A stretch of 35,116 bases of DNA from Candidatus Gallimonas faecavium (GTDB taxonomy: Bacteria > Bacillota > Clostridia > Christensenellales > Borkfalkiaceae). The stretch is from contig CAJFMF010000005.1 of the NCBI GenBank assembly GCA_904391375.1, forward strand, positions 1 through 35,116. Direction: 5' to 3'. Positions 8,911-16,908 of this stretch are shown piece after piece (position 1 is the stretch's first letter; each line of letters begins with the position of its first letter). The translations under genes and the position numbers were made by a program. The notes below the pieces were generated by a model, which was not told where the DNA came from, searched no databases, and saw nothing but the letters and a program-made list of their open reading frames with translations.

Positions 8911-9768
8911 TCAGATGAGCCCCGCCGAACGCAGATCGTCCGCGCTGTCCAGGCATACCTTTCCCAGCCTGCCCTTGCGGAAGTCGTCCAGGAGCGCAAG
9001 CGCCCCGCGCGTGTAGTCGTATTCCCCGCCGCGCAGGACAAATCCGCGCCGCACACACAGCGCCTCGTACATCTCGAGCGGCGTTCCGCCCTCGATCGCA
9101 TAGCGCTCGGTGAGCCGCTGCGGGTATTTTGCCCACAGCTCTTCCAGCAATGCGAGCGCGACTTCCTCCTTGTCGAGAATGTCGTCGTTGACGCTCCCCA
9201 CATAGGCGAGCCTGCGCGCAAGCCGCTGGTCGGCGAGCGCGGGCGGCATGGTACCGGGCGTGTCCAGAAGCTCCGCCGCGCCGCATTTCACCCACTGCTT
9301 GGCGCGCGTGACGCCCGCCTTGTCTCCGACCTGCGCCTTTTTCCCGCCCGAGAGAAGGTTGATAAGCGTGCTCTTGCCCGTGTTCGGAATGCCCGCCACG
9401 AGAAAGCGCATGGGACGCGTTGTCCCTTTTTGCGCATAGCGTTCCCGCTTTTCCGCGACAAGGGCATCCATCGCCGCCGTCAGCGGCCGCAGCGATGCGG
9501 GCGAGGACGCACTCACGCCGAGCGCCGCTTTGCCGCTCTTTCTGACGAGAGCGATCGCCGCATCCGCGCCGCCGTCCGCCATGTCCGCCTTGTTGAAGAG
9601 GTACAAGACGGGCTTTCCCCCCACCATGTCCGCAAGGCGCGCATTATAACTGGAAGCGGGAACACGCGCGTCGAGCACGAAGATCACGGCATCGCAGAGC
9701 TTTAAGTTGTCCTCCATCATGCGCATGGCCTTCGCCATGTGCCCCGGAAACCACTGTATCGTCTTCAC
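8911..9768 (-). CDS. ylqF: Ribosome biogenesis GTPase YlqF/RbgA
   Basis: Circularly permuted GTPase: IQWFPGHMAKAMRMM, NKADM (G4) before GIPNTGKSTLIN (G1) and DTPGTMPP (G3); GTG start at VKTIQWFPGH. Confidence 0.93.
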   Translation of the reverse strand: MKTIQWFPGHMAKAMRMMEDNLKLCDAVIFVLDARVPASSYNARLADMVGGKPVLYLFNKADMADGGADAAIALVRKSGKAALGVSASSPASLRPLTAAMDALVAEKRERYAQKGTTRPMRFLVAGIPNTGKSTLINLLSGGKKAQVGDKAGVTRAKQWVKCGAAELLDTPGTMPPALADQRLARRLAYVGSVNDDILDKEEVALALLEELWAKYPQRLTERYAIEGGTPLEMYEALCVRRGFVLRGGEYDYTRGALALLDDFRKGRLGKVCLDSADDLRSAGLI

Positions 9769-9898
9769 AAAAATCTTCCTCTTGTCTGCGGGACGCGTTA
9801 TCGCGCCCCTTTCCGCCTTGCGTCTCTCGCCCCGCGCACGCCCGTTCCGCCCTCGCACCGTCGTTCTTTTGCGGAACGCCTTTCTGAGAGCCGCATGG

Positions 9899-10561
9899 TC
9901 ACAGAAGGTCGGGCCGCATCTTTTTGGTCACGGCGAGCGCCTGTTCGCGGCGCCACTTGTCGATTTCGGCATGGTTGCCGCTCCGAAGCACCTCGGGAAC
10001 GGTCAGGCCGCGGTATTCCACGGGACGGGTGTACTGCGGGTATTCGAGCAAATTCTCCGAAAAGCTCTCCTGGACGAGCGACTGCGGCGAGAGCACGCCG
10101 TCCACATACCGCGACACGCAGTCAACGACCACCATGGCGGGCAGTTCGCCGCCCGTCAGGATGTAGTCGCCGATGGAGAGCTCTTCGTCGATAAACAGAT
10201 CGATGGCGCGCTGGTCGACGCCTTCATAGTGTCCGCACAGCAGGACGAGGTGTTCCTCTTCGGCAAGCGAAAACACCTGTTCCTGCCGAAACACCCTGCC
10301 CTTGGGCGAAAGATAGATGCGCCGCGCGCGGTGCGCGGGATCGACCGCCTCGATGGCGCTTCCGATGGGCTGCGCCATCATGACCATGCCCGCGCCGCCC
10401 CCGAAGGGATAGTCGTCACACTTCAGGTGCTTGTCCTCGGTATAGTCGCGGATATTGACGATTTCCAGTTCGATCTTTCCCTCTTTGACGGCGCGGCCGA
10501 CAATGCTCGCATAGAGCGGAGCAAACATCTCGGGAAAGAGCGTCAGAATGGTGATCTTCAC
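9899..10561 (-). CDS. trmD: tRNA (guanine-N1)-methyltransferase TrmD
   Basis: MKITILTLFPEMFAP, DYPFGGGAGMVMMAQPI, CGHYEGVDQRAID, IGDYILTGGELPAMVVVD. Confidence 0.96.
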   Translation of the reverse strand: MKITILTLFPEMFAPLYASIVGRAVKEGKIELEIVNIRDYTEDKHLKCDDYPFGGGAGMVMMAQPIGSAIEAVDPAHRARRIYLSPKGRVFRQEQVFSLAEEEHLVLLCGHYEGVDQRAIDLFIDEELSIGDYILTGGELPAMVVVDCVSRYVDGVLSPQSLVQESFSENLLEYPQYTRPVEYRGLTVPEVLRSGNHAEIDKWRREQALAVTKKMRPDLL

Positions 10562-11058
10562 AGGACTGCCACCTCAAAAAAGCGTTTCTTGTCCACGGTG
10601 ATGGTCCCGCTCTGCACGTCCACCGCCGTGATGACGCCGTCCGCCGCGGGAAACATGACTTCCTTGCCGTCCATTTCCACCGTGTAGATGTCCGTCGCCG
10701 CCTGCCGCACGCCCGTCAGCCTGCCCAGGGTCTCCCCCGTCTCGGTCACAAGATTGCAGCCGAGCAGGTCGGCAATGTAATACCGCCCCTCTTCGGGAAC
10801 GGGCGCATCCTCGCGGGCGACGTAGAGCTGCTTGCCGCGCAGAAGTTCGGCGGCATTGCGGTCGGGAACCCCCTTGAGCCCCAGAAAGACCAGCCCGCCG
10901 CCCGTCCGCACGGACAGCACCTTGTAGGGCGTCTCCTCCACGAACACGCGGGTAAAATCGCGGAACACCTCCGCGTCGTCCGTGAACGGCTTGACTTTGA
11001 GTTCGCCGCGGATCCCCTGCGGCTTCAATACTTCCCCCACGTTGAGTTTATCCGTCAT
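10558..11058 (-). CDS. rimM: 16S rRNA processing protein RimM
   Basis: NVGEVLKPQGIRGELKVKPFTDDAE; C-terminal YYIADLLGCNLVTETGETLG; overlaps trmD by 4 nt. Confidence 0.93.
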   Translation of the reverse strand: MTDKLNVGEVLKPQGIRGELKVKPFTDDAEVFRDFTRVFVEETPYKVLSVRTGGGLVFLGLKGVPDRNAAELLRGKQLYVAREDAPVPEEGRYYIADLLGCNLVTETGETLGRLTGVRQAATDIYTVEMDGKEVMFPAADGVITAVDVQSGTITVDKKRFFEVAVL

Positions 11059-11687
11059 AGTTTCCCTCCGAACAGCTTTGCGACTTCTCTGCGGATGTTC
11101 GCCTGCGTGCGGTCACGCTCCTCTTCGCTTGCGATCACGGCGATGTTCTCCCCCTTCCCGAAGCGCGCAAAGGCGTCAAAATAGGCGTCGCGCACGCGGC
11201 GCAGCGTCCCGAGCGATTCATAGCGCTCCGTCTCGCCCCGACGGGAGACGCGCTTCATGCTCTCCTCGGGCGAAAGATCGATGAACACGGTGAGATCGGC
11301 GCGCAAAAGCTGCATGGCGGGCGCATTGAGCTGCGCCACCCACTCCGCAGAGACCAGTCCGCCGTTATAGGCGAGCGAAGAAAAATAATAGCGGTCGCAC
11401 AGGACAGTGATCCCTGCGTCCAGATGTTTCTGAATGCCGTTGACGGGATTGGTGATATGGTCGAGCCGATCGGCCGCAAAGAGCGCGGCGATGGCGCGTT
11501 CATCCGTTTCGATGCGCCCCGTAAGACATGCGCGCAGCACGCCCCCGAACGGAGAATCGGTCGGCTCGTGCGTGAGCAGACACTCGATCCCCTTCCCCTT
11601 CAGATATTTTGCGAGCAGCTTCATCTGCGTGGATTTTCCGCTGCCGTCCGTCCCTTCAAAGACGATGAATTTTCCTTTGTCTGCCAT
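11055..11687 (-). CDS. tmk: Thymidylate kinase
   Basis: MADKGKFIVFEGTDGSGKSTQMKLLAKYL, THEPTDSPFG, DRYYFSSLAY, RVSRRGETERYE. Confidence 0.94.
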   Translation of the reverse strand: MADKGKFIVFEGTDGSGKSTQMKLLAKYLKGKGIECLLTHEPTDSPFGGVLRACLTGRIETDERAIAALFAADRLDHITNPVNGIQKHLDAGITVLCDRYYFSSLAYNGGLVSAEWVAQLNAPAMQLLRADLTVFIDLSPEESMKRVSRRGETERYESLGTLRRVRDAYFDAFARFGKGENIAVIASEEERDRTQANIRREVAKLFGGKL

Positions 11688-11696
11688 AATGTGACC

Positions 11697-11725
11697 ATTA
11701 TACCAAAGCCCCGCGCGTTTGTCAA
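11697..11725 (-). promoter_or_regulatory. Predicted sigma-A promoter of tmk operon (TTGACA-N17-TATAAT)
   Basis: Both hexamers perfect with 17-nt spacer; -10 ends 9 nt before the tmk ATG. Confidence 0.8.
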
Positions 11726-11733
11726 TCGGGAAG

Positions 11734-11765
11734 AAAAAAACGCCGCCCGATGCAAGCATCGGGCG
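11734..11765 (-). terminator. Rho-independent terminator downstream of the small membrane protein gene
   Basis: CGCCCGATGC-TT-GCATCGGGCG stem followed on minus strand by a T run (CGTTTTTTT). Confidence 0.8.
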
Positions 11766-11847
11766 ACGGAAATATTTGATCGGATTTCATTCATGCTCAG
11801 AAAAAAACATCCCGTCACACAGACGTCAGACAGAAACCGTTTCTTCT

Positions 11848-12363
11848 TTACATCTCCTGATTTTCTTCCGGTTCATAAACCGTAACCATGAACGTCATAG
11901 ACCTCCGCTCCCAATCCGGATTGGTGGTTGTCCAATGAAACCAGTATTTGCCCACATCTTTTACGACTGAAATGGCAGTTTCGTGCTCACCATCCGGACC
12001 TGTATAGTCTGATGACTTACTAAAGTAGTTATCGTCCGATTCGTACAAGACCCAATTTTTATGGGGGACGATCTCTTCATCGAGATAATAAACATTATAT
12101 GCAACAATCCCCACTCTGCGCGCCTTCCCGTCATACGGAATGGAAATCTCGATCAGGTCTGTTCCTCGCTGTCCGTTCGTGAAAGCATAACAATCACGCC
12201 CGCTAAAAGGCAGCTCCGGCGTATAGGGCTCATCGCTGAAGCGGACCGCAACCGTCACATATTTCGGTCTGAAATACTCGACCGCACTCAAAATCGCATA
12301 AATCAAAAGCCCGACAACCAAAACCGCCACAACCGTTCTGACAATGATCTTTTTTTTGTTCAT
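11848..12363 (-). CDS. Hypothetical membrane-anchored extracytoplasmic protein (one N-terminal TM helix)
   Basis: 171 aa; MNKKKIIVRTVVAVLVVGLLIYAILSAVEYF TM helix then hydrophilic beta-rich domain; SD GGAGGAGAG. Confidence 0.75.
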   Translation of the reverse strand: MNKKKIIVRTVVAVLVVGLLIYAILSAVEYFRPKYVTVAVRFSDEPYTPELPFSGRDCYAFTNGQRGTDLIEISIPYDGKARRVGIVAYNVYYLDEEIVPHKNWVLYESDDNYFSKSSDYTGPDGEHETAISVVKDVGKYWFHWTTTNPDWERRSMTFMVTVYEPEENQEM

Positions 12364-12395
12364 TTCTCTCCTCCAATCCATAAGTTCATATTAAG

Positions 12396-13274
12396 TTATT
12401 CTGCAAGCGGCACGGGGCGCTTGTCGCCCACGAAGATGACGCCGAGCGTTCCGGGGCCGCAGTGCGAGCCGATGACCGGCCCGACGATCTGACGCACCAC
12501 CTTGGCGTTGGGGCGTTTTTCCAGAATAAGGTCGCGGAGCTTGTCGCCCTCTTCGGGACAGTCGGCATCCACCACATAGACAGAGCAATTCTCGTCGGTG
12601 AGTTCCGCGGCGACTTTCTCGGCAAGCGTGCGGATCGCCTTCTTCCTGCCCGAGATCTTGGCGAGAACGGTAAGTCCGCCGTCCGCGCCGATGGACAGCA
12701 TGGGCTTGAGCCCCAGCACCGTACCCGCAACGGCGGCAAGGCCCGAACATCTGCCTCCGCGCTTTAAGTGCATGAGGTCGTCCACCATAAAATACACGCA
12801 GACGCGATTTGTGAACTCCTTCAAAAATGCGAGGATCTCCTCGTCGCTTGCGCCCTTGTTCCAGAGTTTCGCCGCTTCCTCCACCTGGATGCCCGTCCCG
12901 AGCGAGACGGAATTGGTGTCGAACACGACGCACTTGCGGTCGGGATAGGTCTCCTTCAGCTCGCGCAGGGCGAGATCGAGCGACTGGAACGTCCCGCTCA
13001 GCTTGTGGGAAAAACTCACATAGAGAATGTCCTCGCCCCGCTCGAAATAGGGCGTGAGAAATTTCTTGTAGTCCTCGGGATTGAGCGCCTGCGTCTTGGG
13101 AATGGTCCCCGCCCGCACGAGATCGTAAAACTTGCGGAAATCCGTCGTCTTCCCCAGATCGTAATAGTACTCCTGCCCGTCGATATAGTAGGGCATCGAG
13201 ATGTAATCAAGCCCCAGTTCCTCGGCACGCGTGTACCACAGCTCGCCGTTGGAATCAAAGATCATTCTGCTCAT
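12396..13274 (-). CDS. DegV family (fatty-acid-binding) protein
   Basis: MIFDSNGELWYTRAEELGLDYISMPYYIDGQEYYYD, PKTQALNPEDY, SFSHKLSGTFQSLDLA, DTNSVSLGTGIQV, HLKRGGR. Confidence 0.9.
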   Translation of the reverse strand: MSRMIFDSNGELWYTRAEELGLDYISMPYYIDGQEYYYDLGKTTDFRKFYDLVRAGTIPKTQALNPEDYKKFLTPYFERGEDILYVSFSHKLSGTFQSLDLALRELKETYPDRKCVVFDTNSVSLGTGIQVEEAAKLWNKGASDEEILAFLKEFTNRVCVYFMVDDLMHLKRGGRCSGLAAVAGTVLGLKPMLSIGADGGLTVLAKISGRKKAIRTLAEKVAAELTDENCSVYVVDADCPEEGDKLRDLILEKRPNAKVVRQIVGPVIGSHCGPGTLGVIFVGDKRPVPLAE

Positions 13275-13330
13275 GGTTGTTCCCTCTTTTTGTAAAAATT
13301 TCGATGTGCTTTGTCTTTTGTCATCAAATC

Positions 13331-13348
13331 ATGTGACGAACGTCACAT
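13331..13348. promoter_or_regulatory. Palindromic operator matching Crp/Fnr-family consensus (TGTGA-N6-TCACA)
   Basis: Perfect 8+2+8 palindrome ATGTGACG-AA-CGTCACAT positioned over the predicted degV transcription start. Confidence 0.65.
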
Positions 13349-13350
13349 TC

Positions 13351-13379
13351 ATTTTACTATTCCTTTTGCATTTTGTCAA
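13351..13379 (-). promoter_or_regulatory. Predicted sigma-A promoter of degV-family gene (TTGACA-N17-TAAAAT)
   Basis: Minus strand TTGACA, 17-nt spacer, TAAAAT. Confidence 0.75.
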
Positions 13380-13497
13380 CAAGTTGCAACAAAATATTTC
13401 CCTCTCCCCATGCGCACACCCCGCCATATTCTTCGCCGCCCCTTGCCTCTTTCTGCTTTTGTGCGGCTTTCTGCGTTTTCCCCTTTCAAAAACGTGG

Positions 13498-13526
13498 TTG
13501 ACAAAAACACGGCCTTGTGCTATACT
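13498..13526 (+). promoter_or_regulatory. Predicted sigma-A promoter of GNAT gene (TTGACA-N17-TATACT)
   Basis: TTGACA, 17-nt spacer, TATACT, ending 6 nt before the ATG. Confidence 0.75.
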
Positions 13527-13532
13527 CATGTC

Positions 13533-13994
13533 ATGATCCGTATGCTTGCCCCGCAGGACAAGGCTCTCTTTCTTGCCATGTCCGAAGAATTCTATGCTTC
13601 TCCCGCCGTGGAACATTCCGTTCCGCGTCAATTTCATGAGGACGCCTTTGACGAAATCATGCGTCAGGGGCCCTATCTTACGGGATATCTGCTTCTCGAC
13701 GGCGACACGCCAGCAGGCTATGCCCTGCTGCAAAAGACGTATTCGCGCGAGGCAGGCGGCCTCACGATCTGGATCGACGAAATCTACCTGCGCCCCGCCT
13801 TCCGCGGCAAAGGCCTTGCAAAAGAACTGTTTGCCCTTGCCCATACCCTGGGCGCAAAACGCCTTCGCCTCGAGGTCGAACCGGAGAACACCCGCGCCGT
13901 CATGCTCTATCAGAAGCTCGGCTTTCGGGCGTCGGAATATCGCTCCATGGTCAAAGACCTTTCCGCCCCTGCGCCCTCTTGCACAAATTCGTAA
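13533..13994 (+). CDS. GNAT family N-acetyltransferase
   Basis: MIRMLAPQDKALFLAMSEEFY; acetyl-CoA motif IDEIYLRPAFRGKGLAKELF; LEVEPENTRAVMLYQKLGFR. Confidence 0.93.
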   Translation: MIRMLAPQDKALFLAMSEEFYASPAVEHSVPRQFHEDAFDEIMRQGPYLTGYLLLDGDTPAGYALLQKTYSREAGGLTIWIDEIYLRPAFRGKGLAKELFALAHTLGAKRLRLEVEPENTRAVMLYQKLGFRASEYRSMVKDLSAPAPSCTNS

Positions 13995-14042
13995 ACGCGA
14001 CCGTCTGCTCCGCAGAAGGACACGGCGCTGGTGAAACATCGC

Positions 14043-14075
14043 AAAAAAAGCGGCTGCGCAGAGGCGCGGAGCCGC
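14043..14075 (-). terminator. Rho-independent terminator at the end of the pur-fhs-mutY operon
   Basis: GCGGCT/AGCCGC plus GCGC/GCGC stem with 2-nt bulge, followed on the minus strand by seven T. Confidence 0.75.
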
Positions 14076-14097
14076 ACAAAGACCATATGACACACTT

Positions 14098-14148
14098 GCG
14101 CGCGGCGCGGACGTATTGTCCGCGCCGCGCGCGTGCTTGTTGCTTTTT
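14098..14148 (+). terminator. Terminator-like hairpin downstream of GNAT gene
   Basis: Perfect 15-bp stem GCGCGCGGCGCGGAC/GTCCGCGCCGCGCGC with 5-nt loop; the T-rich tract (CTTTTTAT) starts ~11 nt after the stem, so efficiency is uncertain. Confidence 0.6.
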
Positions 14149-14194
14149 ATACGCGATCCGTCCCCGTAACGGCGTTGCCGCCATGCGCAAGGTG

Positions 14195-15208
14195 CTATAC
14201 GATCCAGGGCAAGAAGGCCTTGAATGCCGAAGGAATGGCGTATTTTTCGCGGAGCTCCTGCGCCGTAACCCAGGTATAGGGTGCGATTTCCTCGCATACG
14301 TCGATGCGTTTTCCCGTCATGTGCCATTCGACGTGCGAGAAAATATGCTTGGCGCGCTTTTCGGCGACGGGCGGGCCGAAGTCGGGCGCGGCGCCCTCGA
14401 AGAAGGGAAACTGCCACAGTCCCGCCAGCAGTCCCTTTGCGGGGCGTTTTTCGAGCGCATACTTTTCGCCGCACCGCAGGACGCACACCGTCGCCTCGAC
14501 GATGCGGCGCGCTTTTTTCTCGGTACGGACGGGGAAGTCCTCCTCCCTGCCCGCAAGGTGGGCGCGGCAGAGCGTCTGCCACGGGCATTGCCCGCAAAGA
14601 GGCGCACCGTTCGGCACACAGACGATGGCGCCGAGTTCCATGAGCGCCTCGCAGAAATCCGCCGTCTCGGGGGGATAGACCTCCTGCAAGAGACGCGCAT
14701 ACCGCCCGCGCGTTGCGGCGTCATCGATGTTGGAGCTGTCCGCACAGAGGCGGCTTAAAATGCGCAAAACGTTGCCGTCCACTGCGGGAACGGGCAGGCC
14801 AAGCGCAATGGAGCAGACCGCTCCCGCCGTGTAATCTCCGACGCCAGGCAGGGCGCGCACGCCCTCGAAGGTGTGCGGAAATCCCTCTTCCGCGATCTTC
14901 TTTGCGGCACGGTGCAGATTGCGCGCGCGGGAGTAGTATCCGAGCCCCTCCCATAGCTTGAGCACCTCTTCTTCGGAGGCGGCGGCAAGCGCTTCGGGCG
15001 TCGGGAACGCCTCCAGAAATTGCACATACCGCTCCTTGACCGCCTCCACGCGCGTCTGCTGCAGCATGAGTTCGGCGACGAGCGCGGTATAGGGGTTGCG
15101 CATCCTGCGCCAGGGGAGGTCTCTTTTGCAAACGCGGTACCACTCCAAAAGGGGCGGCACCGCGCGTGCAAGCAGTTGACTGTTCTCGTTTGTATCCATG
15201 CAATCCAT
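14195..15208 (-). CDS. mutY: A/G-specific adenine glycosylase MutY
   Basis: LLEWYRVCKRDLPWRR, ELMLQQTRVEAV, LPGVGDYTAGAVCSIALGLPVPAVDGNV, FeS cysteines CVPNGAPLCGQCPWQTLC, C-terminal NUDIX-like domain; start at 15208 or 15199. Confidence 0.94.
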   Translation of the reverse strand: MDCMDTNENSQLLARAVPPLLEWYRVCKRDLPWRRMRNPYTALVAELMLQQTRVEAVKERYVQFLEAFPTPEALAAASEEEVLKLWEGLGYYSRARNLHRAAKKIAEEGFPHTFEGVRALPGVGDYTAGAVCSIALGLPVPAVDGNVLRILSRLCADSSNIDDAATRGRYARLLQEVYPPETADFCEALMELGAIVCVPNGAPLCGQCPWQTLCRAHLAGREEDFPVRTEKKARRIVEATVCVLRCGEKYALEKRPAKGLLAGLWQFPFFEGAAPDFGPPVAEKRAKHIFSHVEWHMTGKRIDVCEEIAPYTWVTAQELREKYAIPSAFKAFLPWIV

Positions 15209-16884
15209 CAGAAAAGTCCGGAAATGACGCCGTTTTCGTCCACGTCGATCTTTTCCGCCGCAGGAACGGGCGGAAGACCGGGCATGGTGAGGATATTCCC
15301 CGTAAGGGCGACCACAAACCCCGCGCCTGCGGAGATCTTGACGTCGCGCACGGTGACGACGAAGTGCTCGGGTGCGCCGAGCTTTTTGGCGTCGTCCGAG
15401 AAGGAATACTGCGTCTTGGCCATGCACACGGGCGTCTTGCCGAAGCCGAGCCCTTCCAGACGGGCGATCTCGGCATCCGCTTCGGGCGTGTACTCGACGC
15501 CGTCTCCGCCGTACACCTTCCTGACGATCGCGGCGATCTTCTCCTTGACGGGCAGCGTCTCGTCGTAGCAGTAGCGGAACGCATTGGGCTGATCGCACAG
15601 CGCCACGACCGCCTCGGCGAGCGCTTCGCCCCCCTTTCCGCCCTCCGCCCAGACGGTGGAGAGCAACGCGTTCACGCCCAGCTTTTGGCACTCCTCCATG
15701 ACGAGCGCGATCTCGGCGTCCGTATCGGTGGGGAAACGGTTGAGCGCAACCACGGCGGGAAGGCCGTAGACTTCCTTCATGTTGCGCACATGGCGCAGAA
15801 GGTTGGGCAGACCCGCACGAAGCGCGGGCAGGTTCTCCGCGGCGAGCTCGGTCTTGGCAACGCCGCCGTGCATCTTGAGCGCGCGGACGGTGGCGACCAC
15901 CACGCAGGCCGAAGGCCGCAGGTGCGCGAAACGGCACTTGATGTCGAGGAACTTCTCCGCCCCGAGATCGGCGCCGAATCCCGCCTCGGTGACGACGTAA
16001 TCGCCCAGCTTCATGGCCGTGCGCGTCGCCACGACGGAATTGCATCCGTGTGCGATGTTGGCGAACGGGCCGCCGTGGACGAAGGCAGGCGTGCCTTCCA
16101 GCGTCTGGACAAGATTGGGCTTCAACGCGTCCTTCAAAAGGGCGCACATCGCCCCCGCCGCCTTGAGATCGCCCGCCGTGACGGGTTTTCCTGCGTGCGT
16201 GTAGCCGACGACGATGCGCTTTAAGCGCTCTTTGAGGTCGGTGAGCGAGGTGGCAAGACAGAGAATCGCCATCACCTCGCTGGCGACGGTGATCTCATAG
16301 CCGTCCTTTCTGGGAACGCCGTTCTTCCCGCCGCCGAGGCCGTCCTCGATGTAGCGAAGCTGTCTGTCGTTCATGTCCACGCAACGCTTCCAGGTGATGC
16401 TGTCCTTGTCGATGTCCAGCGCGTTGCCCTGGAAAATGTGATTGTCCAGCATGGCGGCAAGCAGGTTGGCCGCCGCGCCGATGGCATGCATGTCGCCCGT
16501 GAAGTGCAGGTTGATGTCCTCCATCGGGACGACCTGCGCATAGCCGCCGCCCGCCGCGCCGCCCTTGACGCCGAACACGGGCCCGAGCGAGGGCTCGCGC
16601 AGGGCGACGACCGCCTTCTTGCCGATGCGGCGCAGTCCGTCCGCAAGGCCGATGGTTGTGGTCGTCTTGCCCTCGCCCGCAGGCGTGGGCGTGATGGCCG
16701 TCACGAGGATGAGCTTGCCCTCGCTGCCCGCCCGATTCATCACGGACAGATCGACCTTCGCCTTGTACTTTCCGTAGTACTCGATGTCGTCCTCGGTGAG
16801 GCCGACGCTCTTTGCGATCTCCAGAACAGGGCGCAGTTTTGCGCTCTGCGCAATTTCGATGTCACTTTTCATGCTCTTCTCCAC
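15208..16884 (-). CDS. fhs: Formate--tetrahydrofolate ligase
   Basis: 558 aa; [76 protein letters not shown]. Confidence 0.97.
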   Translation of the reverse strand: MEKSMKSDIEIAQSAKLRPVLEIAKSVGLTEDDIEYYGKYKAKVDLSVMNRAGSEGKLILVTAITPTPAGEGKTTTTIGLADGLRRIGKKAVVALREPSLGPVFGVKGGAAGGGYAQVVPMEDINLHFTGDMHAIGAAANLLAAMLDNHIFQGNALDIDKDSITWKRCVDMNDRQLRYIEDGLGGGKNGVPRKDGYEITVASEVMAILCLATSLTDLKERLKRIVVGYTHAGKPVTAGDLKAAGAMCALLKDALKPNLVQTLEGTPAFVHGGPFANIAHGCNSVVATRTAMKLGDYVVTEAGFGADLGAEKFLDIKCRFAHLRPSACVVVATVRALKMHGGVAKTELAAENLPALRAGLPNLLRHVRNMKEVYGLPAVVALNRFPTDTDAEIALVMEECQKLGVNALLSTVWAEGGKGGEALAEAVVALCDQPNAFRYCYDETLPVKEKIAAIVRKVYGGDGVEYTPEADAEIARLEGLGFGKTPVCMAKTQYSFSDDAKKLGAPEHFVVTVRDVKISAGAGFVVALTGNILTMPGLPPVPAAEKIDVDENGVISGLF

Positions 16885-16908
16885 AAAAAACTCCGGAGCG
16901 TGCCGCCA

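Noticed and set aside
13329-14597. 422-aa minus ORF overlapping GNAT and mutY
   Set aside because: Spans the GNAT gene antisense, two terminators and out-of-frame mutY; composition not protein-like.
15209-16147. Apparent N-terminal extension of MutY in the 650-aa ORF
   Set aside because: This part is an out-of-frame reading of fhs; the MutY homology begins only at [13 protein letters not shown].
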